Shown here one piece after another: positions 35,051 to 43,796 of a DNA stretch of 64,000 nt. Position 1 is the stretch's first letter. Every line of letters starts with the position of its first letter. Source of the DNA: Streptomyces sp. NBC_00258. Its GTDB lineage: Bacteria; Actinomycetota; Actinomycetes; Streptomycetales; Streptomycetaceae. The notes below the pieces were generated by a model. The model was not told where the DNA came from, searched no databases, and worked only from the letters and a program-made list of their open reading frames with translations. The stretch covers positions 3,782,001 through 3,846,000 of the forward strand of contig NZ_CP108081.1 in assembly GCF_036182465.1 (NCBI RefSeq). The letters are read 5' to 3'. A program made the translations under genes and the position numbers.

Positions 35051-35053
35051 GGA

Positions 35054-35707
35054 TCAGATCCGGTAGCCGGAACCGGGCACCGTGACGATGACCGGGGGCT
35101 CACCGAGCTTGCGGCGCAGGGTCATCACCGTGACGCGCACGACGTTGGTGAACGGGTCGGTGTTCTCGTCCCAGGCCTTCTCAAGGAGCTGCTCGGCGGA
35201 GACGACGGCGCCCTCGCTGCGCAGCAGCACCTCCAGGACGGCGAACTCCTTGGGCGCGAGCTGGACTTCCTTGCCGTCCCGGAAGACCTCACGGCGGTTG
35301 GGGTCGAGCTTGATCCCGGCGCGCTCCAGGACGGGCGGCAGCGGCATGCTCGTACGCCGGCCGAGGGCACGCACGCGTGCCGTCAGCTCGCTGAACGCGA
35401 AGGGCTTGGGGAGGTAGTCGTCGGCGCCGATCTCCAGGCCCTCGACACGGTCGCTGACGTCTCCGGAGGCCGTGAGCATCAGCACGCGTGTGGGCATGCC
35501 GAGCTCGACGATCTTGCGGCAGACGTCGTCGCCGTGCACGAGGGGGAGGTCACGGTCGAGGACGACCACGTCGTAGTCGTTGACGCCGATGCGCTCCAGG
35601 GCGGCCGCGCCGTCGTACACGACGTCGACGGCCATGGCCTCCCGGCGCAGTCCGGTGGCCACCGCATCGGCGAGCAGTTGCTCGTCCTCGACGACGAGTA
35701 CGCGCAC
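35054..35707 (-). CDS. cutR: Response regulator CutR
   Basis: 217 residues, OmpR family. Receiver with VVEDEQ, Asp51 (VVVLDRDLPLVHGD) and YLPKPFAFSEL; C-terminal winged helix ending VTVPGSGYRI. GTG 35707 follows GGAAGGA and gives the known CutR length; the longer frame to 35806 lacks a ribosome site. It forms a two-gene operon with cutS and faces a 391-bp divergent region. Confidence 0.93.
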   Translation of the reverse strand: MRVLVVEDEQLLADAVATGLRREAMAVDVVYDGAAALERIGVNDYDVVVLDRDLPLVHGDDVCRKIVELGMPTRVLMLTASGDVSDRVEGLEIGADDYLPKPFAFSELTARVRALGRRTSMPLPPVLERAGIKLDPNRREVFRDGKEVQLAPKEFAVLEVLLRSEGAVVSAEQLLEKAWDENTDPFTNVVRVTVMTLRRKLGEPPVIVTVPGSGYRI

Positions 35708-36098
35708 GTCGCTTGTCCTTCCTCTGTCCACCCGCGTAGCGCCTTCTCGGCGCACGCGGGCAGGGCCTGTCTCGGGTTGAGTCTCCATCCTGCCCTTTTC
35801 GGCCATAAGTCGGCTGTAAGGCGGGTGCGGGGGCCGGGGAATGCGAGATTTTCTCGCGCGGTTGAGGTTTCCGTGGAAGGGAGCGGGGGGAGGACGGCTT
35901 TACACCCCGCGATCACGCTCTGCTTGTGCCGCACCACCATGCGGTACGTCACGGTCCGCTTCCGCAGGGCGGGCGTGGGTGTCCGGCACCGTCGCCGCCC
36001 AGTGCGGGCAGCGCTGGGCACCCTGGAGACGTGATCGCCCCTTCCGAACGGCACACCCCCGTGCCACCGACCCACGACCCAGGACGAGGGGGCGCAGC
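35708..36098. other. Divergent region cutR / 57-residue gene
   Basis: 391 bp without a credible ORF. It must hold the cutRS promoter and that of the small gene at 36099. An inverted repeat GCGAGA-TTT-TCTCGC lies at 35843-35857, 136 bp before the cutR start, and could be a regulatory site. Nothing else was recognised. Confidence 0.4.
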
Positions 36099-36272
36099 AT
36101 GGACGCATTCACCGCAGGACTTCTGCAGCGCATAAGGGCGACCGAGTCCGACCTGACGATGGCTCGCGAGACCGGCGACGACTTCCTCGCGGAGGTCGAG
36201 CAGGCAGAGCTCGACGATCTGCACCGCCTTGCCGCCGAGCACGGCGTGCAGGTCGGCGTGTCACACGTCTGA
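36099..36272 (+). CDS. 57-residue conserved-looking hypothetical protein
   Basis: Starts MDAFTAGLLQRIRATESDL and is entirely helical by composition, acidic, with heptad-like Leu/Ile/Ala spacing; it ends HGVQVGVSHV. A purine-rich AGGACGAGGGGGC precedes the ATG. No known domain. It ends 14 bp before a strong terminator, so it is a monocistronic small gene. Codon use (GC-rich third positions) supports coding. Confidence 0.7.
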   Translation: MDAFTAGLLQRIRATESDLTMARETGDDFLAEVEQAELDDLHRLAAEHGVQVGVSHV

Positions 36273-36285
36273 TCAGCTCGCACGA

Positions 36286-36324
36286 AAGCAGGCCCCGGCA
36301 TCGATCCAGTGCCGGGGCCTGCTT
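36286..36324. terminator. Hairpin terminator between convergent genes
   Basis: 15-bp perfect inverted repeat (36286-36300, 36310-36324), AAGCAGGCCCCGGCA and its complement, followed by CTTTG. It serves the small gene and the convergent inositol monophosphatase gene. Confidence 0.87.
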
Positions 36325-36350
36325 CTTTGTCGCCGCTGTTCCACTCGGCG

Positions 36351-37175
36351 TCAGTCGTGCCAGGCGCCCAGTTCCTCCAGGCGGGCCTGGAGCGGTTCGA
36401 AGAGGCCGGGTGGGGCTGCGACGGTCAGGTCTGTCGAGAGGGGCTCTCCGGGGCGTCCGCCGGTCAGTGCGCCCGCCTCACGGGCGATCAGGTCGCCGGC
36501 GGCGTAGTCCCAGTGGTTCAGGCCCCGCTCGTAGTACGCGTCCAGGCGGCCCGTCGCCACGTCGCACAGGTCGATCGCCGCCGAGCCGCCGCGGCGGATG
36601 TCCCGGACCTGGGGGATCAGTTGTCCGACCACCTCGGCCTGCCGGGCCCTGCGCTCGGCGACGTAGCCGAAGCCGGTGCCCACGAGGGCCAGCCCGAAGG
36701 CGGGGGCGGGCCGCACGCGCGCGGGGCGGTCGTTCACGTACGCGCCCTGCCCCACGACGGCCCGGTAGGTCTCCGCGCGCATCGGGGCGTGCACCACTCC
36801 GACGACGGCCTCGCCGTCCTTGAGGGCCGCGATGGAGACGGCCCAACTGGGCAGTCCGTACAGGTAGTTGACCGTGCCGTCGATCGGGTCGATCACCCAC
36901 TGGACGCCGCTGCTGCCCTCGACGCTGGCGCCCTCCTCACCGAGCACGCCGTCGTCCGGCCTGCGGTCGGCCAGCAGACCGGTGATCAGCTTCTCGGACG
37001 CGATGTCCATCTCGGTGACGACGTCGACGGCACTGGACTTGGTGGCGGCCACGCCGAGGTCGTCCGGGCGGCCGTCGCGCAGGAAGGCGCCCGCGCGGTG
37101 GGCCGCGTCGAGCGCGATCTCCAGTAGCTCGGCCTTCAGCTCGTCGTTCGCTGTGGCGGTCACGGTGCTCCTCAT
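36351..37175 (-). CDS. Inositol monophosphatase family protein
   Basis: 274 residues. Metal-binding motifs are LGEEGA (Glu), WVIDPIDGTVNYLYG (the DPIDGT signature) and HWDYAAGDLIAREAGA (third Asp), in the canonical order. It hydrolyses inositol-1-phosphate or a similar sugar/nucleotide phosphate with Mg2+. The ATG overlaps the ferrochelatase stop (ATGA), so it is translated after hemH. Confidence 0.92.
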   Translation of the reverse strand: MRSTVTATANDELKAELLEIALDAAHRAGAFLRDGRPDDLGVAATKSSAVDVVTEMDIASEKLITGLLADRRPDDGVLGEEGASVEGSSGVQWVIDPIDGTVNYLYGLPSWAVSIAALKDGEAVVGVVHAPMRAETYRAVVGQGAYVNDRPARVRPAPAFGLALVGTGFGYVAERRARQAEVVGQLIPQVRDIRRGGSAAIDLCDVATGRLDAYYERGLNHWDYAAGDLIAREAGALTGGRPGEPLSTDLTVAAPPGLFEPLQARLEELGAWHD

Positions 37176-38299
37176 GCGTACGGGCTGTCGGCGCCCGCGG
37201 CTGCGGGCTTGGGGGCGCGGGCCGGGCAGCAGCCCACGGGACACAGATTGTGGCTCGGGCCCAGGGCGCCGAGCGCGCAGGGCGTCACGGCACGGCCGCT
37301 CTCGGCTGCGGCCCGCTCCAGGACCAGCTCGCGGATGGCGGCGGCGAACCGCGGGTCGGCGCCCACGGTGGCCGAGCGGCGCACCGGCAGCCCCAGCTCT
37401 TCGGCCTTGGCCGTGGCCTCCGTGTCGAGGTCGTACAGGACCTCCATGTGGTCCGAGACGAACCCGATGGGAGCCATGACGACGGCCGGGACGCCGACGC
37501 CGTGCAGTTCTTCCAGGTGGTCGCAGATGTCCGGCTCCAGCCACGGGATGTGCGGGGCGCCCGAGCGCGACTGGTAGACGAGCCGCCAGGGGTGGTCGAC
37601 GCCGGTCCGCCCACGCACGGCGTCGGCGACGAGCCGCGCGACGTCCAGATGCTGCTTCACGTACGCCCCGCCGTCGCCGTGGTCCTCGGCCGGGCCCGAG
37701 GTGTCCGCCGAGGCGTTCGGGATCGAGTGGGTCGTGAAAGCGATGTGCGCGCCCACGCGGACGTCCTCGGGGAGCTCCGCGAGGGACTTCAGGAGGCCCT
37801 CGATCATGGGTTCCAGGAAGCCGGGGTGGTTGAAGTAGTGCCGCAGTTTGTCGATGCGCGGCAGCTCCAGGCCCTCGCCCTCCAGGGTGGCCAGGGCCCC
37901 GGCGAGGTCCTCGCGGTACTGCCGGCAGCCCGAGTACGAGGCGTACGCGCTCGTGGCGAGGACCAGGACCCGGCGGCGGCCGTCGGCGACCATCTCACGC
38001 AGGGTGTCGGTCAGGTACGGCCCCCAGTTCCGGTTGCCCCAGTACACCGGCAGGTCGAGCCCGTGCTCCACGAAGTCCTTGCGGAGGGCGTCCAGTAGGG
38101 CGCGGTTCTGGTCGTTGATGGGGCTGACCCCGCCGAACAGGAAGTAGTGCTGCCCCACTTCCTTGAGGCGTTCCTTGGGGATTCCCCGTCCACGCGTCAC
38201 GTTCTCCAGGAACGGGACCACGTCGTCGGGGCCCTCGGGGCCGCCGAACGAGAGCAGGAGCAGGGCGTCGTAGGGGGTGGCATCGAGCGCGTCTCGCAT
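37172..38299 (-). CDS. hemH: Ferrochelatase (coproporphyrin type, with Fe-S ligands)
   Basis: 375 residues. It opens LLLSFGGPEGPDDVVPFLEN and carries the active-site His191 in AFTTHSIPNAS. Cys124 (YSGCRQYRED) and the tail cysteines in NLCPVGCCPAR (353, 357, 358) match the four-Cys [2Fe-2S] site of actinobacterial ferrochelatases. In Gram-positive bacteria the enzyme inserts Fe2+ into coproporphyrin III (then called CpfC). The ATG at 38299 is the start of the conserved N-terminus. Overlaps the phosphatase gene. Confidence 0.93.
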   Translation of the reverse strand: MRDALDATPYDALLLLSFGGPEGPDDVVPFLENVTRGRGIPKERLKEVGQHYFLFGGVSPINDQNRALLDALRKDFVEHGLDLPVYWGNRNWGPYLTDTLREMVADGRRRVLVLATSAYASYSGCRQYREDLAGALATLEGEGLELPRIDKLRHYFNHPGFLEPMIEGLLKSLAELPEDVRVGAHIAFTTHSIPNASADTSGPAEDHGDGGAYVKQHLDVARLVADAVRGRTGVDHPWRLVYQSRSGAPHIPWLEPDICDHLEELHGVGVPAVVMAPIGFVSDHMEVLYDLDTEATAKAEELGLPVRRSATVGADPRFAAAIRELVLERAAAESGRAVTPCALGALGPSHNLCPVGCCPARAPKPAAAGADSPYA

Positions 38300-38460
38300 G
38301 TCTCGATCCTGCCACTCGGCTCCGACAGCCGGACAACGGCGGGGTGCCGGACGGCGGGCGGACGAGGTGAGGCCGGCATCCACGTATGGGTTGGGGTCAC
38401 CTGACTCGTAAGCTGTATCGGTCACATTCACGCCTTACCGGACCGCTCCCGGAGACCCCC

Positions 38461-39699
38461 GTGCCCAGCCCCTACCGCGCCCTGTTCGCCGCCTCCGGCT
38501 CCAAGGGCTTCACCACCGCGGGCCTCCTCGGCCGGATGCCGCTGTCGATGATGGGCATCGGCGTGGTCACGATGATCTCGCAGCTCACCGGGCGGTACGG
38601 GCTCGCGGGTGCGCTCTCGGCGACCATGGCGCTGTCCGCCGCGGTGTTCGGCCCGCAGATATCCCGCCTGGTCGACCGGCACGGGCAGCGGCGGGTGCTG
38701 CGCCCCGCCACGCTCTTCGCGCTCGCGTCGGCCGCCGGCCTGCTTCTGGCCGCTCATTTCGACTGGCCGGACTGGGTGCTCTTCCTCTGCTCGGCCGGCA
38801 TCGGGTGCGTACCGAGCGTCGGCGCGATGACCCGGGCGCGCTGGGCGCACCTGTACCGAGGCAAGCCGCAGCTGCACACCGCGTACGCCTTCGAGTCCGT
38901 CGTCGACGAGATCTGCTTCATCTTCGGGCCGATCATCTCGATCGGTCTGTCCACCGTCTGGTTCCCGGAGGCCGGGCCGCTGCTCGCGGCCTGCTTCCTG
39001 GCGGCCGGCGTCTTCTGGCTGACCTCCCAGCGCGCCACCGAGCCCCCGCCGCATCCGCACGAGCACCACACGGGCGGCTCGGCCCTGCGCTCGGCCGGGC
39101 TGCAGGTCCTGGTGGCCACCTTCGTGGCGACGGGGGCGATCTTCGGGGCGGTCGACGTGGTCACCGTCGCCTTCGCCGACGAGCAGGGCCACAAGGGGGC
39201 CGCAAGCGTCGTCCTGGCCGTGTACGCGGCGGGCTCCTGTCTGGCAGGGGCCGTGTTCGGACTGCTGCGCCTCGGCGGAGCGCCCGCCCGCAGGTGGGTG
39301 CTGGGCGTATGCACCATGGCCGTGAGTATGATCCCCCTCCTACTGGTCGGAAACTTGCCGTTCCTGGCCGTGGCGCTGTTCGTTGCGGGCCTGTCCATCG
39401 CGCCGACGATGATCACGACGATGGCCCTCGTCGAACTGCACGTACCTCGCGCGAAACTGACCGAAGGCATGACGTGGGTGAGCACCGGGCTCGCGGTCGG
39501 GGTCGCGCTCGGCTCCTCACTGTCCGGCTGGGTGATCGACACGGCCGGGGCACGGGCCGGGTACGGGGTTCCGGTCGCGGCCGGAGCCGTCGCGGTCGCG
39601 GTGGGTTTCCTGGGGTATCGCCGGCTCAGCAGGCCGGTTCCGCAGCGGGGAGGGACCCATGAACAGCACAGTGAGCGGGAAGAGCGGCACCTGGCGTAA
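38461..39699 (+). CDS. MFS transporter, 12 helices
   Basis: 412 residues, GTG start with GGAGA upstream. Helix 2-3 loop RLVDRHGQRRVLRPATLF is a motif A variant. Twelve hydrophobic segments; a His-rich loop PHPHEHH separates the two halves. Substrate unknown. It is divergent from hemH and overlaps the following oxidase by 41 bp, so the transporter and the flavoenzyme are probably one unit. Confidence 0.82.
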   Translation: MPSPYRALFAASGSKGFTTAGLLGRMPLSMMGIGVVTMISQLTGRYGLAGALSATMALSAAVFGPQISRLVDRHGQRRVLRPATLFALASAAGLLLAAHFDWPDWVLFLCSAGIGCVPSVGAMTRARWAHLYRGKPQLHTAYAFESVVDEICFIFGPIISIGLSTVWFPEAGPLLAACFLAAGVFWLTSQRATEPPPHPHEHHTGGSALRSAGLQVLVATFVATGAIFGAVDVVTVAFADEQGHKGAASVVLAVYAAGSCLAGAVFGLLRLGGAPARRWVLGVCTMAVSMIPLLLVGNLPFLAVALFVAGLSIAPTMITTMALVELHVPRAKLTEGMTWVSTGLAVGVALGSSLSGWVIDTAGARAGYGVPVAAGAVAVAVGFLGYRRLSRPVPQRGGTHEQHSEREERHLA

Positions 39700-40978
39700 C
39701 TGGGCGGGGAACGTCACCGCCCGGCCGGCCCGGGAGGTCACTCCGGCCTCCGTCGAGGAACTCTCCGCCGCCGTGCGCCAGGCCGCTGAGGACGGGCTCA
39801 GGGTGAAGCCCGTCGGTACCGGTCACTCCTTCACCGCGGTCGCCGCCACCGACGGTGTGTTGATCCGGCCTCAACTGTTGACCGGGATCCGCAAGGTTGA
39901 TCGTGAGGCAGGCACCGTCACCGTCGAGGCGGGCACGCCGCTCAAGCGTCTCAACCTGGCTCTCGCGCGCGAGGGACTGTCGCTCACGAACATGGGCGAC
40001 ATCATGGAGCAGACGGTTTCGGGGGCGGTCAGCACCGGGACGCACGGCACCGGCCGCGACTCCGCCTCGATAGCCGCCCAGATCAAGGGCCTTGAGCTGG
40101 TGACGGCCGACGGCTCGGTCCTCAGCTGCTCGGAGAAAGAGAACCCCGAGGTGTTCGCTGCGGCCCGTGTCGGTATCGGCGCCCTGGGGATCATCACCGC
40201 GATCACCTTCTCCGTAGAGCCCACTTTTCTTCTCACTGCCCGTGAGGAGCCGATGAGCTTCGACGAGGTGACGGGTTCCTTCGACGAACTGTTCGCGGAG
40301 AACGAGCACTTCGAGTTCTACTGGTTCCCGCACACCGGCAACTGCAACACCAAGCGCAACAACCGCAGCGCCGGCCCGGAGCGACCGGTCGGCACCGTGC
40401 GCGGCCTCTTCGAGGACGAGTTCCTCTCCAACGGCGTCTTCCAGGTGGCCAATTACGTGGGCCGGGCCGTGCCCGCCACGATCCCCTCGATCGCCAAGAT
40501 CTCCAGCCGCGCCCTGTCCGCGCGCAGCTACACCGACATTCCCTACAAGGTCTTCACTTCCCCGCGCAGGGTCCGCTTCACGGAGATGGAGTTCGCCGTT
40601 CCGCGCGCGGCCCTCGTCGAGACGCTGCGCGAACTGAAGGCCATGGTCGACCGTTCACCCCTGCGCATCAGCTTCCCGGTGGAGGTGCGTACGGCGCCCG
40701 CGGACGACATCACGCTCTCCACGGCGTCCGGCCGGGACACCGCGTACATCGCCGTCCACATGTTCCGGGGCACGCCGTACCAGGCCTACTTCAGCGCCGC
40801 CGAGCGGATCTTCACCGCGCACGAGGGGCGGCCGCACTGGGGCAAGGTGCACACGCGCGACGCGGAGTACTTCGCCGGTGTCTACCCGCGCTTCGGCGAG
40901 TTCACCGAGCTGCGGGACCGGCTCGACCCTGAACGGCGGTTCGGGAACGACTACTTGCGCCGGGTGCTGGGCGAATAG
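39659..40978 (+). CDS. FAD-linked sugar-1,4-lactone oxidase
   Basis: 439 residues. The N-terminal FAD_binding_4 domain has VGTGHSFTAVAATDGV, where His is the usual covalent flavin site in this family, and GAVSTGTHGTG. The C-terminal ALO domain has PHWGKVHTRDAEYF, the HWGK signature of L-gulonolactone/D-arabinonolactone oxidases. It should oxidise an aldonolactone or alditol with O2, producing H2O2. The ATG follows GGAGGG and lies inside the MFS gene. The product resembles ascorbate-type acids, but ascorbate itself is not expected. Confidence 0.88.
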   Translation: MNSTVSGKSGTWRNWAGNVTARPAREVTPASVEELSAAVRQAAEDGLRVKPVGTGHSFTAVAATDGVLIRPQLLTGIRKVDREAGTVTVEAGTPLKRLNLALAREGLSLTNMGDIMEQTVSGAVSTGTHGTGRDSASIAAQIKGLELVTADGSVLSCSEKENPEVFAAARVGIGALGIITAITFSVEPTFLLTAREEPMSFDEVTGSFDELFAENEHFEFYWFPHTGNCNTKRNNRSAGPERPVGTVRGLFEDEFLSNGVFQVANYVGRAVPATIPSIAKISSRALSARSYTDIPYKVFTSPRRVRFTEMEFAVPRAALVETLRELKAMVDRSPLRISFPVEVRTAPADDITLSTASGRDTAYIAVHMFRGTPYQAYFSAAERIFTAHEGRPHWGKVHTRDAEYFAGVYPRFGEFTELRDRLDPERRFGNDYLRRVLGE

Positions 40979-41418
40979 TCGCGCCGATGCGCGAGAAGAG
41001 GACGCACAGGCGAAACGATTAGTTCCGTTTGTGGTGATTCCGTGAAGCACCCCGCGCGCCATGGTCACCGGAACGTCGCTCCGGGTGGCCAACTCCCGCC
41101 CCCGGACAGAAGTTCGGGGGCGTGCCGATCCACGCAAGTGGCCCGAATGGAGTACTGTTGCGAGCCCTGGGTCCGGACACTCGCCAGGGCGTCCGGGGCC
41201 TTCCAGGACCGCCGGGAGGGGGCTCGTTGCACAGGGTGATGGAGTTCGTCACTTAGCGTTGCGAATAGGTAACCGTGCCATAACGGCGATCCCGGGCCAC
41301 CGCCCGACACGCCGGGCAACTCGGCAAGGTTGTGGCAGGCTGCACCCGGGCAGGCCACACTCGACTAGCGGAAGCAGCGACGCACGTGACGTCGGCAGGC
41401 ACCACCCGGGAGGTCCCC
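40979..41418. other. 440-bp region upstream of sepH
   Basis: No ORF with acceptable codon use on either strand. It must contain the sepH promoter, but no canonical -35/-10 pair could be chosen with confidence. Several short GC-rich inverted repeats occur. Confidence 0.4.
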
Positions 41419-42513
41419 ATGCCCGAACTGCGTGTCGTGGCCGTCTCTAACGACGGCACACGGCTGGTGCTGAAGGCTGCGGACAGCACGGAGTACACGC
41501 TTCCGATCGATGAGCGTCTGCGCGCCGCCGTACGCGGCGACCGTCCCCGCCTCGGCCAGATCGAGATCGAGGTGGAGAGCCATCTCCGCCCCCGAGACAT
41601 CCAGGCACGTATACGTGCGGGAGCGTCCGCCGAAGAGGTCGCCCAGCTCGCCGGTATCCCCGTCGACCGGGTGCGCCGCTTCGAGGGACCGGTACTCGCC
41701 GAGCGTGCCTTCATGGCGGAGCGTGCCCGGAAGACCCCTGTCCGCCGTCCAGGCGAAACCACCGGTCCCCAGCTCGGCGAGGCGGTGCAGGAGCGGCTTC
41801 TGCTGCGCGGCGCCGACAAGGAGACCGTCCAGTGGGACTCCTGGCGCCGTGACGACGGCACCTGGGAAGTCCTGCTGGTCTACCGGGTGGCGGGCGAACC
41901 GCACTCGGCGAGCTGGACGTACGACCCGCCCCGGCGGCTCGTCCAGGCCGTGGACGACGAGGCGCGCTCGCTGATCGGCGAGTCCGACGACCTCGCGGCG
42001 GCCGAGCCCAGCTTCCCGTTCGTGCCACGCATCGCCCGGCTGCCGCGCGACCGTCCGATGGACCGTGCCCTGGACCGGCAGACGGAGCGGCCGAGCCTGC
42101 CCTCGCCGTCGCCCGAGCCGGACCTGGAGGAGACCGCGAGCGAGCGCGACTCGCTCACCAGTCTCCTGGAGGCGGTGCCCAGCTTCCGCGGCGACATGGT
42201 GGTGCCCGAGCGTCCGTCGACCGCTCCCGTTCCCGCTCCGGCCGCCTCGACGACCTCCACCACGGAGCGTCCCGAGGCGGAGGAACCGCTCGACGCGGAG
42301 CCCGAGGCGGAGGAGCAGCCGGCTCCCGCGGCCTCGGCCGGTTCCGCTTACGCGGACGTGCTCATGCCGCGCTCGGTGGCCAGTCATCGCGACCGTCTGA
42401 TCGGTGCGACCGACCGGCAGGCCGAGGCGGACGGGGTCCGTCCCGGACGCAGAGCGGCCGTACCGAGCTGGGACGAGATCGTCTTCGGGACACGCAGGAA
42501 GAAGCAGGACTAG
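41419..42513 (+). CDS. sepH: Cell-division regulator SepH
   Basis: 364 residues. DUF3071 region (1-180) starts VVAVSNDGTRLVLKAADSTE and includes a helix-turn-helix, RPRDIQARIRAGASAEEVAQ then LAGIPVDRVRRFEG. The C-terminal half is acidic and low-complexity (EAEEPLDAEPEAEEQ), ending in a conserved RRAAVPSWDEIVFGTRRK block. SepH binds FtsZ through its HTH and promotes Z-ring assembly in Streptomyces. ATG follows GGGAGG. A strong terminator lies 8 bp past the stop. Confidence 0.93.
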   Translation: MPELRVVAVSNDGTRLVLKAADSTEYTLPIDERLRAAVRGDRPRLGQIEIEVESHLRPRDIQARIRAGASAEEVAQLAGIPVDRVRRFEGPVLAERAFMAERARKTPVRRPGETTGPQLGEAVQERLLLRGADKETVQWDSWRRDDGTWEVLLVYRVAGEPHSASWTYDPPRRLVQAVDDEARSLIGESDDLAAAEPSFPFVPRIARLPRDRPMDRALDRQTERPSLPSPSPEPDLEETASERDSLTSLLEAVPSFRGDMVVPERPSTAPVPAPAASTTSTTERPEAEEPLDAEPEAEEQPAPAASAGSAYADVLMPRSVASHRDRLIGATDRQAEADGVRPGRRAAVPSWDEIVFGTRRKKQD

Positions 42514-42521
42514 GACATGCC

Positions 42522-42558
42522 GGAAAGGGCTCGCACCACCTTGGTGCGAGCCCTTTCC
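42522..42558. terminator. Hairpin terminator after sepH
   Basis: 17-bp perfect inverted repeat with a three-base loop (42522-42538 and 42542-42558), beginning GGAAAGGGCTCGCACCA. It stands between sepH and the convergent sulfurtransferase gene. Confidence 0.88.
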
Positions 42559-42654
42559 GCTGCCGTGCGCCGTTCCTCACGGACCGGTGCCGCCACCGCC
42601 ACTGCTTCTGCTTCCGTCGGGGCGATGCCGGACGCCTCCATGGAGCCGCTGCGG

Positions 42655-43482
42655 CTACTGCGGGTCCGGCCCAGTCGCCACCGGGCGGTTGTCGTCCTGG
42701 GACCACTCCGACCAGGAGCCCACGTACAGCGCGGCCGGGATGCCCGCGACGGCCAGCGCGAGGACCTCGTGCGCGCCGGAGACGCCCGAGCCGCAGTAGA
42801 CGCCGACCTCGGAAGTACCGGTCACGCCCAGCGACTTGAAGTGGTCGGCGAGGTCCGCGGCGGGGCGGAAACGGCCGGATTCAGCCACGTTCTGCGTGGT
42901 GGGAGCGGAGACCGCCCCGGGGATGTGCCCGCCGATCCGGTCGATGGGCTCGACGTCGCCCCGGTAGCGCTCGGCGGCCCGGGCGTCCAGGAGCAGACCG
43001 GTGCGGGCCAGCGCCGCGGCGCCGTCGGCGTCGAGGAGGGACAGCGCGCCGGGGGCCGGTACGAAGGTGCCGGCGGAGGGCGACGGGCGGCCGGACTCGA
43101 CCGGGCCGTTCCATGCCGCGAGGCCGCCGTCAAGCACACGCACCGACGGATGACCCGTCCAGCGCAGCAGCCACCAGGCGCGCGCGGCGGCCCAGCCGAG
43201 CCCTCCGTCGTACACGACCACATCGCGGTTCTCGGACACTCCGGCCGCCCGCACGGCAGCTCCGAAGGCCTCCATGTCGGGCAGCGGATGGCGGCCCGCA
43301 GCTCCGGCGGGGGCGGCGAGTTCCGAGTCCAGGTCCACGTAGACGGCCCCCGGAACGTGCGCCTCCTCGTAGGCGGAGCGCAGGTTCGGACCGCCCAGCT
43401 GCCAGCGGATGTCCAGGACGACCGGCGGATTCGGGCCCGCCAGGTCGCTCGCGAGTTCGGGTGCGGAGATGATGGCGTTCAT
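42655..43482 (-). CDS. Thiosulfate/3-mercaptopyruvate sulfurtransferase
   Basis: 275 residues with tandem rhodanese domains. The N-terminal copy has VVLDIRWQLGG and VYVDLDSELA; the C-terminal copy holds the active-site loop VYCGSGVSGAHE with the persulfide-forming Cys. It moves sulfur from thiosulfate or mercaptopyruvate to acceptors such as cyanide or thioredoxin. Two ATGs lie three codons apart; the second (43482) has GAGG at proper distance. Confidence 0.93.
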   Translation of the reverse strand: MNAIISAPELASDLAGPNPPVVLDIRWQLGGPNLRSAYEEAHVPGAVYVDLDSELAAPAGAAGRHPLPDMEAFGAAVRAAGVSENRDVVVYDGGLGWAAARAWWLLRWTGHPSVRVLDGGLAAWNGPVESGRPSPSAGTFVPAPGALSLLDADGAAALARTGLLLDARAAERYRGDVEPIDRIGGHIPGAVSAPTTQNVAESGRFRPAADLADHFKSLGVTGTSEVGVYCGSGVSGAHEVLALAVAGIPAALYVGSWSEWSQDDNRPVATGPDPQ

Positions 43483-43796
43483 GGCCACCATCCTCGCGCA
43501 CGGGGTGGCCGCATCGTCCAGCTCCGGCTACTCTGCTCGGCCGGGCCGCCCCGACCACTCGGAGTGCGGGCTCGGCCACACGCTGTACGGCTGATGGACA
43601 TCAGCAGGCAATGGCGGGGAAACGGATGGGAACCAGCAATTCGGGCATCCTCCCGCCATGGGCCACCCGGCCGGGGCGCGCCGTGCCCCTGGCGGTGCGA
43701 CCATCGGCACCGGGCGCGGAACGCGCACGGCGGCGGAACAAGCGGTTCGGTAGTGGAAGTGAAGCGGCCCCACGAGGCGCCGAGGAGAGGGTGACG
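43483..43796. other. Divergent region sulfurtransferase / VOC gene
   Basis: 314 bp without a credible gene. At 43590-43605 the palindrome GCTGATG-GA-CATCAGC (7-bp perfect arms) could be an operator. Nothing else was recognised. Confidence 0.4.

Noticed and set aside
41240..41300. Possible sepH promoter with TTGCGA and TAGGTA
   Set aside because: Spacing between the hexamers is wrong for a vegetative promoter; no choice could be defended.
42093..42360. Low-complexity Glu/Ala/Pro tract in sepH as a tandem repeat
   Set aside because: Only loosely repetitive; it is the normal acidic linker of SepH.
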